Of a DNA stretch of 64,000 nt, positions 42,328-50,976 are shown one piece after another; the stretch's first letter is position 1; every line of letters starts with the position of its first letter. Position numbers and translations under genes: made by a program. The notes beneath the pieces were generated by a model. That model saw only the letters and a program-made list of their open reading frames with translations. It was not told the DNA's origin and did not search any database. Source of the DNA: Deltaproteobacteria bacterium (GTDB lineage: Bacteria; Myxococcota_C; UBA6777); assembly GCA_002731275.1 (NCBI GenBank), contig PCBK01000080.1, positions 113,184 to 177,183 of the forward strand, in the 5' to 3' direction.

Positions 42328-42557
42328 GGATGCTCTCATTTCGTCTTGTAAATCGTATGTGTATGCAACAAACTGTCGTTGTCTTCTGGGTCTTTCACTG
42401 TTGTCGCTGCTTCGTTGGGTTATGAATCGGGTCACTATACCATGTATTGCTTCGTTGTAGAAAGACCAAATCCACTTTTTGATTTTGACATTGAGCGGAG
42501 CGGGACGCAAGTTGGTATGTATTTCAAGTTTGTAATGAAGGTGACAAGGGGATTTTC

Positions 42558-43664
42558 ATGTTTCGGTTTGTGTCGGTTTTGGTGTTGTATCTTTCTTTTG
42601 TTGTGTGTGCTTTGATGGGGGGTGGATGTATGCCCGAACTTGTCGTCCCGTCTTCAGTTGAAGAGCTCCACAAACTCGCACGAGAACAGGTCGGCACGCT
42701 TCTCGATGAGGCTTCGTGGTGGAGAGAGGGGGATGGGTATGCGTATGCCGTGGATGTCGGACACTTGATGATATATGCAGCGGTGCAAAAAGAGAAGGCG
42801 TTGTACGACTCGCTGCGTACATTTGCGCAAAGCCATCTCGTGCTTAACGACCCAAAGGACGATTACACACGTGGTTTTGTGTTGTGGCGTTACAAGCCCG
42901 GTGTGGACGGTGACGCATCAGGCACGACCGAGGCGCTACGTATCGCTGAAGGGTTCTGGCGCGGGCATCAGTCTTTTGGTGAGGCTGAGGATAAGCAGAT
43001 GGCCTTGATGATCCTCAATGGGTATGCTCGTCACGCTTTTGTGGATCAGGGGATATGGTTGATCCGTAATTACTTTAACCTTGGCACGCGGGCCTTTGTG
43101 ACCAACTCTTTTCTCGTCGATTACGATCCCGATTTTGTCGATGAGGTCGCCAAAGAGACCCAAGACAAGACGTTACAAGAGGTCGCCGAGAAGTCGTATG
43201 AGATTGTGAGAAAGGCTGGCTCAAAAGCCGGTCTACTGTACTCGATCATCCAACCTGAGGTGGGGACACTGCTTCCCCTTGAGCTTTCGTTTTTCTCGCC
43301 TAACGACGTGATCAAGTTGCTCAATTGTTCTTCTGTTGCTGAGCGAGTGACACGTGGTGAACGTGGGAGCGCGCGGCGTGTGTTGGACTTTGTGTTGGCA
43401 CAAGGAGATGAATTGACGACGTACTTTCTCGGTCGCACTGGGGAAAAGGTCGAGCTTGGTGTGAGCAGTGAGCCTGGTCCTTCGACGTATGCGTCTCTCC
43501 TGCGGTTGGCGATCAAGCTCGAAGACAACAACGCGATCAATGCGCTCCTTCCTCCATTTATCAAGACCGTACAAACGTTTGTACGTACACCCTCTGCACC
43601 CAAATTATATGTCTACGGTGAGATCCTGCTGGCCTTCTCAGCGCTCTCGCAATATCGACAGTGA
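42558..43664 (+). CDS. Lipoprotein with six-hairpin glycosidase-like domain (GH8-like)
   Basis: 368 residues. AAGGGGA lies before ATG 42558. The signal peptide ends G-G-G-C (Cys24). The rest is all-helical. Segments such as D-A-S-G-T-T-E-A-L-R-I-A-E-G-F-W and Y-D-P-D-F-V resemble the (alpha/alpha)6 barrel of GH8-type enzymes, which have D-A-S-D-A-D-L at the equivalent place. The second Asp is not conserved here, so catalysis is uncertain. It could be a binding-only relative. It is divergent from the MshEN protein gene and convergent with the CPBP gene. Confidence 0.6.
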   Translation: MFRFVSVLVLYLSFVVCALMGGGCMPELVVPSSVEELHKLAREQVGTLLDEASWWREGDGYAYAVDVGHLMIYAAVQKEKALYDSLRTFAQSHLVLNDPKDDYTRGFVLWRYKPGVDGDASGTTEALRIAEGFWRGHQSFGEAEDKQMALMILNGYARHAFVDQGIWLIRNYFNLGTRAFVTNSFLVDYDPDFVDEVAKETQDKTLQEVAEKSYEIVRKAGSKAGLLYSIIQPEVGTLLPLELSFFSPNDVIKLLNCSSVAERVTRGERGSARRVLDFVLAQGDELTTYFLGRTGEKVELGVSSEPGPSTYASLLRLAIKLEDNNAINALLPPFIKTVQTFVRTPSAPKLYVYGEILLAFSALSQYRQ

Positions 43665-43690
43665 TCTCTGTTGGTTTTTTCTCGTCCAAA

Positions 43691-44539
43691 TCACGCTGGT
43701 GCCGCTGAGGTCTTCAGGGCTGTTACCTTCTTGCGTTTTCTGTAAAGTATGTAGCCACTGACACCAAATACCAGAATGGGGATGATACCTTCTGCACCAA
43801 ATGACGAGATGAACTCGCTCCCTTTTGTGAGCGTTACGATCGGGGTTTGACCTGCGAGGAGGCTGTTCGCGACGGTGTTGCCAATCCAGTGCATCAAGAC
43901 CGCCGGCCAGACTGAACCTGTGCGTATTCGGAGCTCACCCATCAAAATGGCCAGGGCAATGTTCCCTATGATGAATCGCGGTAGGAGCGTCCATATCGAC
44001 TCAGATGTGTGAGTGAGCAGCAACGAGATGAAGGGGAAGTGCCATGACGCCCAAATGATCCCGACGATCACATGTCCAAGTAAGCCATCGTGTAGCGTCG
44101 CCATTTTGGGAGCGAGAAAACCTCTCCATCCAATCTCTTCGAAAGTCGCGAAGAATAAAAATGTAACGGCCATCCCGATGAACAATTGGGTCCATGCGCT
44201 TGTCGGTTGAGCGAGTGTCAGCATCCCTGTGACCCAGCCGAGCCCCAAGACTCCGAAGATCAAGGCCGGAAAGATCAACAGACTCAACAGGTACCAACGC
44301 TGATTGCCTCGCCACTTGGGGGACCAACCAGCGTCTTTCCAGTCCTTTCCCCACCAGCGGACCAAAAGAGCTGACAGCATAGGAGCGATCCCCCAAAGAA
44401 AAAAGCCCAACGCCGGCTTCTCTGGTGTCCCTCCGAGCAATAGCGGTCCCAGCCACGCCATCGCTGTAAACAACAACACATATGCAATGATCTGTTTGGA
44501 CTCTTTTTTGGCAAAGAGTCTTCTTGTGAGGTCGCTCAT
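43691..44539 (-). CDS. CPBP-family intramembrane metalloprotease
   Basis: 282 residues. ATG 44539 overlaps the PadR stop (ATGA), with AAGGAG 5-6 bases upstream. About eight membrane helices are predicted. The CPBP/Rce1 motifs are present: E-E-I-G-W-R-G-F-L, W-H-F-P-F and M-H-W-I-G-N, supplying the Glu/His/His catalytic site in the membrane. Relatives process or sequester membrane peptides and sometimes confer self-immunity to bacteriocins. It is the second gene of a two-gene operon with the PadR regulator, so its level is probably controlled by a PadR ligand. Confidence 0.9.
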   Translation of the reverse strand: MSDLTRRLFAKKESKQIIAYVLLFTAMAWLGPLLLGGTPEKPALGFFLWGIAPMLSALLVRWWGKDWKDAGWSPKWRGNQRWYLLSLLIFPALIFGVLGLGWVTGMLTLAQPTSAWTQLFIGMAVTFLFFATFEEIGWRGFLAPKMATLHDGLLGHVIVGIIWASWHFPFISLLLTHTSESIWTLLPRFIIGNIALAILMGELRIRTGSVWPAVLMHWIGNTVANSLLAGQTPIVTLTKGSEFISSFGAEGIIPILVFGVSGYILYRKRKKVTALKTSAAPA

Positions 44540-45108
44540 GATGGCTCCTTTGTCCATTGTGCAGTGTAATCTTGGGCTTCGATTCGTTCCTTGATACTGG
44601 TAAGCCACCGAAGATACGTTTCGTTGGCGTGGAGACCAAACTCCAACGTCAACAAGCTGAAGAACACCTTTCTCTTGTCCTCCTTGGATTCCGGTGGGGT
44701 GGGGGGCTCTTTCAGGGCTTCGTATTGTTTGAGCGCGTCTTCTGTAAGCGCAATCTCGCTCTGTATCAGCGCCAACACCTCATCATCTGATAGCAAGCCT
44801 CCAAAAAACAACTGCAACAAAAAAGGTTCTCTGACTGGGCGTTCACCCAAAGGCGTTGAGAGCCATGTGTGTAAGTGTTGCCTCCCTGACGGTGTGATCG
44901 AATAGGTCTTGGTCGGAAGGAGATCGCCTCTTTCGTGTACATCAACATCGACAAAGTCGAGCTCCGTGAGCTTCGAAAGTGTTCGGTAGATCTGACTCTG
45001 GTTTCCTGGCCAAAAGTGACTCGCTGAACGATCAAATGACTTCTTCAGATCGTATCCTGTCATCGATCTCAGTGACAAAAATCCGAGTATCGCGTGCTGT
45101 AGTGACAT
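44536..45108 (-). CDS. PadR-family transcriptional regulator
   Basis: 190 residues. GGAG lies 6 bases before ATG 45108. The N-terminal winged helix begins L-Q-H-A-I-L-G-F-L-S-L-R-S-M-T-G-Y-D-L and continues through Q-I-Y-R-T-L-S-K-L-T-E-L and the wing Y-S-I-T-P-S-G-R. The C-terminal Vir-like helical dimerisation part is the long (group 1) type. PadR proteins repress neighbouring genes and are released by small ligands. A promoter with an inverted repeat lies directly upstream (45132-45206), indicating autorepression together with the CPBP protease gene. Confidence 0.95.
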   Translation of the reverse strand: MSLQHAILGFLSLRSMTGYDLKKSFDRSASHFWPGNQSQIYRTLSKLTELDFVDVDVHERGDLLPTKTYSITPSGRQHLHTWLSTPLGERPVREPFLLQLFFGGLLSDDEVLALIQSEIALTEDALKQYEALKEPPTPPESKEDKRKVFFSLLTLEFGLHANETYLRWLTSIKERIEAQDYTAQWTKEPS

Positions 45109-45131
45109 TCTTGTCTCCTCATAATCTTTAT

Positions 45132-45169
45132 CAGTATATGATCTGTTGTATGATGCAGTGCATATACTG
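45132..45169. promoter_or_regulatory. Candidate PadR operator (9-base inverted repeat)
   Basis: CAGTATATG (45132-45140) and CATATACTG (45161-45169) form a perfect inverted repeat with 20 bases between. It lies just downstream of the padR promoter, covering roughly +3 to +40 of the transcript. Position and symmetry suit repression by a PadR dimer or pair of dimers. Confidence 0.65.
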
Positions 45170-45178
45170 TTTTTATGA

Positions 45179-45206
45179 ATTGTATGTGTGGTGTGTCATA
45201 TGTCAA
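45179..45206 (-). promoter_or_regulatory. sigma70-like promoter of the padR-CPBP operon
   Basis: On the minus strand, TTGACA (45206-45201) and TACAAT (45184-45179) are 16 bases apart. The transcription start would be near 45172, immediately before the inverted repeat at 45132-45169, with a leader of about 60 bases. Confidence 0.7.
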
Positions 45207-45295
45207 CGTTTTCTTTTTTTGGGTCGTTGGTGTTGTGTGGGGGAGATGTTTGCTACAATGTGCGATGATCACACGACAATAAGGAGGAGTATGTG

Positions 45296-45670
45296 ATGGC
45301 CAAAGAGACACCCACTCAAACAGTCGAAGCCGAAGACACTTCAGGGTACGAGGAGCATTACTCTGATGACGGGTTTTGGGACAAAACGAAGAATTACGCG
45401 AAGGTTGCGGGGGAGTCGGTGTTGGAGCCGGCGCTCAAGTTGTACTACGCAGCGCAAGAGCCTGACACGCCTGGATGGGCGAAGGCTTCCATATATGGAG
45501 CACTTGGATACTTCATCAGTCCGATTGACGCGCTCCCTGACATTACACCGCTGGTAGGCTACACCGATGATATGGCTGTGTTGCTTGCGGCGGTCGCAGT
45601 GACCGCCGCACACATCACACCAAAAGTCTCGGAGAAAGCCAGAGAGACCATGAAGCGTTGGTTTGGTTGA
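45296..45670 (+). CDS. YkvA-like DUF1232 protein
   Basis: 124 residues. GGAGGAG lies 6 bases before ATG 45296. The DUF1232 signature Y-F-I-S-P-I-D-A-L-P-D-I-T-P-L-V-G-Y-T-D-D is complete, flanked by two moderately hydrophobic helices. The family is widespread, membrane-associated and of unknown function. A TACAAT at 45254-45259 may be its -10 element. It is transcribed away from padR and followed by the M28 peptidase gene after 48 bases, possibly in one unit. Confidence 0.88.
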   Translation: MAKETPTQTVEAEDTSGYEEHYSDDGFWDKTKNYAKVAGESVLEPALKLYYAAQEPDTPGWAKASIYGALGYFISPIDALPDITPLVGYTDDMAVLLAAVAVTAAHITPKVSEKARETMKRWFG

Positions 45671-45718
45671 GGCCGTTGACGTTGAGGGACAACCATTCAT
45701 CTCACACGAGAGGTTTCC

Positions 45719-47428
45719 ATGAAGTCTTTATCTGCGCTGCCAAGGGCGCTCTCTGTCGCGTTTGTGGTGGGGGTGTCTTTATGGTGTAGTTTGCTGTTGT
45801 GGTGTCAGGCACCACCTTCACCGCGTTCTGCAAAGAGTTCTCCAAAAACATTCTCCGCACATCGGGCTGCAAAGCACCTGCCTTTTGTCGCGAAAGTTCC
45901 CCATCCAATAGGGACCAAAGCACACCAAGAGGTACGGCGTTACTTGCTCGCTAGCATTCGTAAGCTTGGTTTTACGCCGCAGCTTCAGCGAGGTGTGGTG
46001 GATCATTCATTGCGACTTTCACGTTGGCGTCGTTACCTGCGTGGTGCGCCTTTGACGAACATTTTTGTCCACATCAAGGGGAAAAAGAGCACCGGGATCG
46101 TCGCGGTGGTCTCCCACTACGACTCCGTGAGAGGAGCGCCTGGGGCTGGAGACGACGGTGCTGCTGTTGTCGCGATGTTGGAGTTGATGCGGGCTGTTCG
46201 TGCACATACTCCGATGCAAAACGATCTGCTCTTTTTGTTTACCGATGGCGAAGAGGGCGGTTTACTCGGGGCGCAGCTCTTTATGAAGAAGCATCCTTTG
46301 GCCAAAAAGCTCGGCTTTATCATGAACTTTGAAGGCCGCGGAAACAGTGGCCCTGGTTTGATGTTCGAGACAACACCAGGGAACGCCAAGGTGATCGCGG
46401 AGTTCGCGCGTGTTGTGCCCTCTCCACGGACGAACTCGTTGGCCTATGAGATCTACAAGCTGCTCCCAAATGACACCGACTTTTCGGTGTTTCGTCGTGC
46501 AAATATTCCCGGCGTGAATATCGGTCTGATCCAGGGGGTCGCACATTACCACAAGCCCACCGACACGATCGAGAATCTCTCATTGGCGAGTCTTCAGCAT
46601 CATGGGGAGTATATGCTTTCGATGGTGCGGGGTTTTGGTCAGCGAGACCTGCGTTCTTTGCACGGGAAGGAAGCGGTCTTCTTCGATGTCTTTGGTCTAT
46701 ACGTCGTTCATTATTCGGTGATCTGGGCGTGGATATGGTCGCTGCTTGGCATCTTGTTGCTGGGGGTGATCTTCTGGAAACTCTGGAAGATGGGAGATCT
46801 GCGTCCTCTGTGTTTGTGTATTGCGATGTGTTTCCACGTCGTGGTGTGGGTTGTTGTGACGCTGTTGATTGGGGGATTGGGGTATCTTTTGTTGATGCTC
46901 AAGGGGAAAAAGCTCTACGCGTTTTACTACACGATGAGAGGGGAGGAGTGGGTGTTTGCCGGCTGCATGTTGCTGACGTGGGGGTTGGCGACGATGCTTT
47001 GGTCTCTTGGCAGCAAGATCGTCTCGACACATGAGGAACAGCTCAGTGTGTTGTGTCTGTGGACGCTCCCGATGCTCGCTTCGTGCTTCGTCTGGCCCGG
47101 CGCAAGCTATCTGTTTACGTGGCCTTTGTTGTTGATGTCCGTTCTCTTTTTGGTGGAGTTGTTTCGCGACGATGTCTCTCATGTATGGCAGACCTATATC
47201 GCTGGCTTGGTTGGGGAGATCCTGTTGATGGTGCTTTGTGTGCCGTTGCTGATGCACATTTTTTACGGGATGACGTTTACACTTGTGGCTGTGACGGCGT
47301 TACTTTGGTTGCTGTTTGTCTCGTCGATGCCTCGCTCACGTCATGTGTTTGATGCTCTTGTGGGGCGCGCACATCGGCTCTTGTTTGTGGTAGGGAGCGG
47401 CGCGATTGTTGTGGGACTCATTATCTGA
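45719..47428 (+). CDS. Membrane M28-family zinc aminopeptidase
   Basis: 569 residues. GAGAGG precedes ATG 45719. An N-terminal membrane anchor is followed by an M28 peptidase domain (about residues 50-310) with the ligands in order: S-H-Y-D-S-V, G-A-G-D-D-G-A-A, T-D-G-E-E-G-G, N-F-E-G-R-G and A-H-Y-H-K-P-T-D-T. About six to eight further membrane helices follow. This layout resembles the eukaryotic ER peptidase ERMP1 and its bacterial relatives. The catalytic domain should face the periplasm, where it would trim peptides. Two zinc ions are expected from the ligand set. Confidence 0.9.
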   Translation: MKSLSALPRALSVAFVVGVSLWCSLLLWCQAPPSPRSAKSSPKTFSAHRAAKHLPFVAKVPHPIGTKAHQEVRRYLLASIRKLGFTPQLQRGVVDHSLRLSRWRRYLRGAPLTNIFVHIKGKKSTGIVAVVSHYDSVRGAPGAGDDGAAVVAMLELMRAVRAHTPMQNDLLFLFTDGEEGGLLGAQLFMKKHPLAKKLGFIMNFEGRGNSGPGLMFETTPGNAKVIAEFARVVPSPRTNSLAYEIYKLLPNDTDFSVFRRANIPGVNIGLIQGVAHYHKPTDTIENLSLASLQHHGEYMLSMVRGFGQRDLRSLHGKEAVFFDVFGLYVVHYSVIWAWIWSLLGILLLGVIFWKLWKMGDLRPLCLCIAMCFHVVVWVVVTLLIGGLGYLLLMLKGKKLYAFYYTMRGEEWVFAGCMLLTWGLATMLWSLGSKIVSTHEEQLSVLCLWTLPMLASCFVWPGASYLFTWPLLLMSVLFLVELFRDDVSHVWQTYIAGLVGEILLMVLCVPLLMHIFYGMTFTLVAVTALLWLLFVSSMPRSRHVFDALVGRAHRLLFVVGSGAIVVGLII

Positions 47429-47434
47429 GTGTGC

Positions 47435-48451
47435 TTATTCTTGCTCAAAGAGGCCTTCTGTGCGGAAGATATACTCATGTTGATTGGCGAGCTGTACGCG
47501 AAACGCACATTGTCCATATTGGTTGATCGAGACGGGATTCAATGCGAAGCCTGTGATGGTTGAACCGTACAGTTCATCACCAAACGCAATGATGGGGGAG
47601 GGTTGGCTGGAGCGTTCGACATACATCCCAAGTGTGCCACCTTTGGGTGTCGCGAAGTAGACGATCTGGTCTTCTTCAGCGATCAAACCACCTCTCACAC
47701 TCTCAAATGGATGATCACGTGGGAGCAGTGGAATGGGCTCTGATGTGTCAAAGCGATAGAGATTGTATGCTCCTGAGGTGGTCTGCGCAGAGGTGACGAT
47801 ATAGCCGTCCTTACTGATCATCGGGAACAACCCAAACCAAGAGAAGCGCCCTCCTGACTCCGCGAGTGATGTGATCGTGCCGTCTTTCCAAAGGTAGAGC
47901 CCCTTTGTGCCGTCTTTTTTCTCGGCTTGGAACAAGACATGATGTGTGTCGTTTACAACGGGAAGTCCACCAAAAGAGGCGAAGATGTCAGAGGTATCAG
48001 CGACACACTTGATACCGTTCTGTGTGTGGAGATAGTGGCCTTCTATGTCTGCTTGGTTTGTTGCACGAAAAGCGATCTCGTCGTGGATATTGGCTGTTGG
48101 TCCCATCGGTCCGATCGTTGTCAATGCTGGGGTGAGAGTCGTGGGGGTCTCGCCAGTACTGGAGAGCAGGGCTTGTTTCCCTGTTGGAAGGGTCGCGTAA
48201 CAATGCACAAGCCCATCATCAGAGAGCGTAGGGTGACTGTAGATCTGTTGCGCTTTGTGTGCGATAGCTACGTGTTGCTCACCGTCGCGATACACGAGGA
48301 CCGAGGTGTGTCCATCTTTTGCGCGGGCCTGGAATGCGACATGTCCGTGGCTGTTGATCGCTGGGACGTAGGGCGCAAAAGAAGCGAGTTGTGTATGGGT
48401 GTCTGCGATATGTGTGAGCGTGTAGCCTCGGTGTGAGTGTGTTGTGGACAT
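47435..48451 (-). CDS. Beta-propeller-like repeat protein (DUF7453-like)
   Basis: 338 residues from ATG 48451; the frame is open upstream, but that part runs into the preceding gene. There is no signal peptide. Repeats of the kind I-N-x-x-G-x-V-A-F-x-A-x-x-x-D-G are seen (I-N-S-H-G-H-V-A-F-Q-A, I-H-D-E-I-A-F-R-A, V-N-D-T-H-H-V-L-F-Q-A), about six in all, as in the NxxGxxxFxA tandem-repeat families. It could be a six-bladed propeller. It lies 19 bases after the DUF2007-like membrane protein gene, and the two are probably co-transcribed. The function is unknown. Confidence 0.65.
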   Translation of the reverse strand: MSTTHSHRGYTLTHIADTHTQLASFAPYVPAINSHGHVAFQARAKDGHTSVLVYRDGEQHVAIAHKAQQIYSHPTLSDDGLVHCYATLPTGKQALLSSTGETPTTLTPALTTIGPMGPTANIHDEIAFRATNQADIEGHYLHTQNGIKCVADTSDIFASFGGLPVVNDTHHVLFQAEKKDGTKGLYLWKDGTITSLAESGGRFSWFGLFPMISKDGYIVTSAQTTSGAYNLYRFDTSEPIPLLPRDHPFESVRGGLIAEEDQIVYFATPKGGTLGMYVERSSQPSPIIAFGDELYGSTITGFALNPVSINQYGQCAFRVQLANQHEYIFRTEGLFEQE

Positions 48452-48470
48452 AGGATAGCTTGTCTTCCTC

Positions 48471-49076
48471 TTACGACTTGTCTTCCTCGGATGGTATGGA
48501 GATTTCGAAGTGAAGCCCCCCAAGCATACCCGCGAGGAGGTTGTAAAGCATCGCGAAGCACGCACCGAAAACACCACCAAGGGCGAAGCTCATGATATTT
48601 CCGACGTTAAATTGTTTGAATGTTCGGTAACCCACCTCACCACCTTGTGTTGCGAGGAGGATGGAGAAGAGCAAGTGCAAAAACAGGCACACAAACCCCG
48701 CGTACAGACCCAGATAAAAAGGGTGGATAGAGCGGATCTCAATGCTGCGCAATGTCGCAGAGTCTTGTTCGGCGGTGTGGGGTTCTGGTTGTTTGGCTGA
48801 GAGGGCCAACTTCGTCAACTCTTCATCGCTGATGTGGCCTGTGTGTGAACCGTCTTCGAGCGATTTGAGCAGCGCCATAGCCCGCTCTTCATCTCTGTAG
48901 TGGACCTGAATACGACGCTCGATGGTCTGTTCACCCATCCCAATGGACGCGCCTGTGAGGTTACCCAATACAGTGTAGCGGATACCTTCTTCTTGGAATT
49001 GGTCTTCGATGAGCTTCAAGAAGATAGAGTCTTGTACGGTATAGATGGTTTTGTATGTGTCTTTTGGGATATCCAT
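48471..49076 (-). CDS. DUF2007-like signal-transducing domain protein with membrane helices
   Basis: 201 residues. AGGTAGG lies just before ATG 49076. The N-terminal 70 residues (I-Y-T-V-Q-D-S-I-F-L-K-L-I-E-D-Q-F-Q-E-E-G and V-H-Y-R-D-E-E-R-A-M-A-L-L) look like the DUF2007 ferredoxin-like domain. A linker and two to three membrane helices (G-L-Y-A-G-F-V-C-L-F-L-H-L-L and I-M-S-F-A-L-G-G-V-F-G) follow. DUF2007 domains occur in small regulatory proteins, and the ligand is unknown. It is first in a two-gene unit with the propeller-like protein. Confidence 0.68.
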   Translation of the reverse strand: MDIPKDTYKTIYTVQDSIFLKLIEDQFQEEGIRYTVLGNLTGASIGMGEQTIERRIQVHYRDEERAMALLKSLEDGSHTGHISDEELTKLALSAKQPEPHTAEQDSATLRSIEIRSIHPFYLGLYAGFVCLFLHLLFSILLATQGGEVGYRTFKQFNVGNIMSFALGGVFGACFAMLYNLLAGMLGGLHFEISIPSEEDKS

Positions 49077-49317
49077 GTACCTACCTGGTGGATGTTGGTC
49101 TCGTTATGCCCACTGCGCCATTGGGGGAAGAGCGTCTCCCTACAAGGGAAAACCCCGATGGGGTATTTGACTTCGCAATATCAACAGGCTTTGATTTGAT
49201 GTCAATGCTTTGGATGGTTTTCTCTCTGCGAGGTTGTGTTGGGGGGGTCTTTTCGGCATGATACGCAAAGCCACTTGGCCCCTTTTATAACGTCCAAAGA
49301 CCAAAGGAGAGTTGTCG

Positions 49318-50295
49318 ATGAGAAGATTGGGAGTGCTCGCGTTGATGTGTTTCATGTTCTTGCCATACCCCGCACAGGCATCCTTTCAATGTAAAGGGAA
49401 GCTGCGTCGGACGTCCAAGAAGGTGACGTGTCAGCTCGCGATGTCGAAGTGTCGTCCCGGCCACGTTGTCTGGCATCCTGCCTGTCGAGAGCGCTGTCTT
49501 AGTCAAGCGCAACCTGCTTTCACAAAGTGCGAACAGATCGACAAAGAGAGAAAATCCAAGTGCACCCAAGGGCAAGCCCGTCGCAATCCTGCGGTCGTGT
49601 GTCGTCGACTCACGCGAAAGCTGCAAGCGAAGTGTGCGAAGGACTTTCAGGCTTCTCAAACCTCGTGTAACACGCTCAACAAGGAAGGTGCCGGGCAATG
49701 TAAGGACACCTTTACACAAGAACGCAAACGTTGTGTCGAGCGGCAAGAAAAGGAGAGCGAGCGCTGCAAAGATCTCTACAACAAGGGCATCGATGGTTGT
49801 AACGCCAAGCGCAAACGTCGGCAGGCCAAAAGAGAGCGCATCTGTCGAAAACCATTCTCCCGATGTCGCAAAGGTTGCAGCAAGGCCGATAATCGATGGG
49901 CGTGCTACAAAGGTTGCTTTCAAAAGCAGTTCAAATGTGTCTCCATGAACCAGGGCAAGGAAATTCGCTGCCCTGTGAGCATGGCAAGACAGCTACAAAA
50001 GTGCGATTTGGCATCGGGTGTTCGGATGTTAAAATGTGTGCGCAAAGCCGAGGCCAAGTTGTACAGCTGTGCCAAGAAGCTCAGCAAAACAAGAGCTGAT
50101 TGTCTATTGAATGGAGGGAAAGGCTACGCTTCTTGCATGAAAACGCTGGACAAAAAAAGATTGGCTTGTTGGCTGAAAAATGTCCACGCTCAATTTTATT
50201 GTATGGGCGGAACTGTCGAGGATTGCCGGGGAGGTGCTGACAAAAAACGCTTCGCTTGTCTGAAACGATGCCCTCGCTGCCTGTTGCGACGTTGA
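49318..50295 (+). CDS. Cysteine-rich, highly basic secreted protein
   Basis: 325 residues. AAGGAGA lies 7 bases before ATG 49318. The signal peptide ends P-A-Q-A. The mature chain has more than 25 cysteines spaced mostly 4-12 residues apart and is very rich in Lys/Arg. It includes a compact pair, C-R-K-G-C ... W-A-C-Y-K-G-C (two CX3C motifs 8 residues apart with Trp two residues before the second pair). Many cysteines lie on charged, probably helical segments (C-K-D-T-F-T-Q-E-R-K-R-C, C-V-E-R-Q-E-K-E-S-E-R-C). This suggests a chain of disulfide-stapled helical hairpins. No family is recognised. It is similar in style to the protein at 61225-62097. Confidence 0.72.
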   Translation: MRRLGVLALMCFMFLPYPAQASFQCKGKLRRTSKKVTCQLAMSKCRPGHVVWHPACRERCLSQAQPAFTKCEQIDKERKSKCTQGQARRNPAVVCRRLTRKLQAKCAKDFQASQTSCNTLNKEGAGQCKDTFTQERKRCVERQEKESERCKDLYNKGIDGCNAKRKRRQAKRERICRKPFSRCRKGCSKADNRWACYKGCFQKQFKCVSMNQGKEIRCPVSMARQLQKCDLASGVRMLKCVRKAEAKLYSCAKKLSKTRADCLLNGGKGYASCMKTLDKKRLACWLKNVHAQFYCMGGTVEDCRGGADKKRFACLKRCPRCLLRR

Positions 50296-50362
50296 GCATT
50301 TTTGTGGATATTAGGGGGAGATATTCGGCGCAGATTGGTTTGTGAGACGAAGGAAAAAAACC

Positions 50363-50938
50363 ATGATCCCCTGGTTACTATGTGGCGTAACGCTCATTGT
50401 ATGTGTATTCTCGATCGTGTTGATGCGACGACGAGCAACGGCTGAAAAGGAACAACTCTCCAAAGAATGGGAGGCGAAGTTTCTCCACGCCCAGTCCGAA
50501 GCGGACGCCAAAATCGCGCGGATGGAGCGCGATCACAAAACAGCATTGAAGCGAGCACATCTCGACTTTGTTAAAGCGTTGCTACCTGACCTGGACGCCT
50601 TCATGAAGGCGATCGAAACAGCGAAACAGAACAAACACCTTCCCTCTGATCTACAGGAGGGACTTAGCCTCGTACTACGTGGTGTCCTCAAAACCTTCCA
50701 CGAAAATGGTGTCTCACCTATCGTCCCAAGAGTCGGCGATACGTTTAACCCTGAAAAACATGAAGCCATTGGTTTTATCGAGAGTTATGACATCCCTGAA
50801 GGGGACATCGCAGGTGTCTTGCGTATCGGTTGGAAACAAAAGAGTCACCTGCTACGGCCAGCCATGGTCCAGATCGCACAAGCCCCCTCACAACAAGATT
50901 CGTCCAAATCTGAGCATCCTCCGACACCTCTGTCTTAG
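50363..50938 (+). CDS. grpE-like: Membrane-anchored GrpE-like nucleotide exchange factor
   Basis: 191 residues from ATG 50363 (AAGGA upstream); a GTG at 50342 adds seven residues. An N-terminal membrane helix (L-L-C-G-V-T-L-I-V-C-V-F-S-I-V-L-M) precedes a coiled coil and a GrpE domain with L-L-P-D-L-D-A-F, P-R-V-G-D-T-F-N-P-E-K-H-E-A-I and L-L-R-P-A-M-V. GrpE normally is cytosolic and releases ADP from DnaK. The added helix would tether the activity to the inner membrane. No dnaK or dnaJ gene is near. It may serve a dedicated Hsp70 at a membrane site. Confidence 0.85.
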   Translation: MIPWLLCGVTLIVCVFSIVLMRRRATAEKEQLSKEWEAKFLHAQSEADAKIARMERDHKTALKRAHLDFVKALLPDLDAFMKAIETAKQNKHLPSDLQEGLSLVLRGVLKTFHENGVSPIVPRVGDTFNPEKHEAIGFIESYDIPEGDIAGVLRIGWKQKSHLLRPAMVQIAQAPSQQDSSKSEHPPTPLS

Positions 50939-50976
50939 ACGACCACAAAGAAAAAAGTTCCATATAAGGAGCCTTT

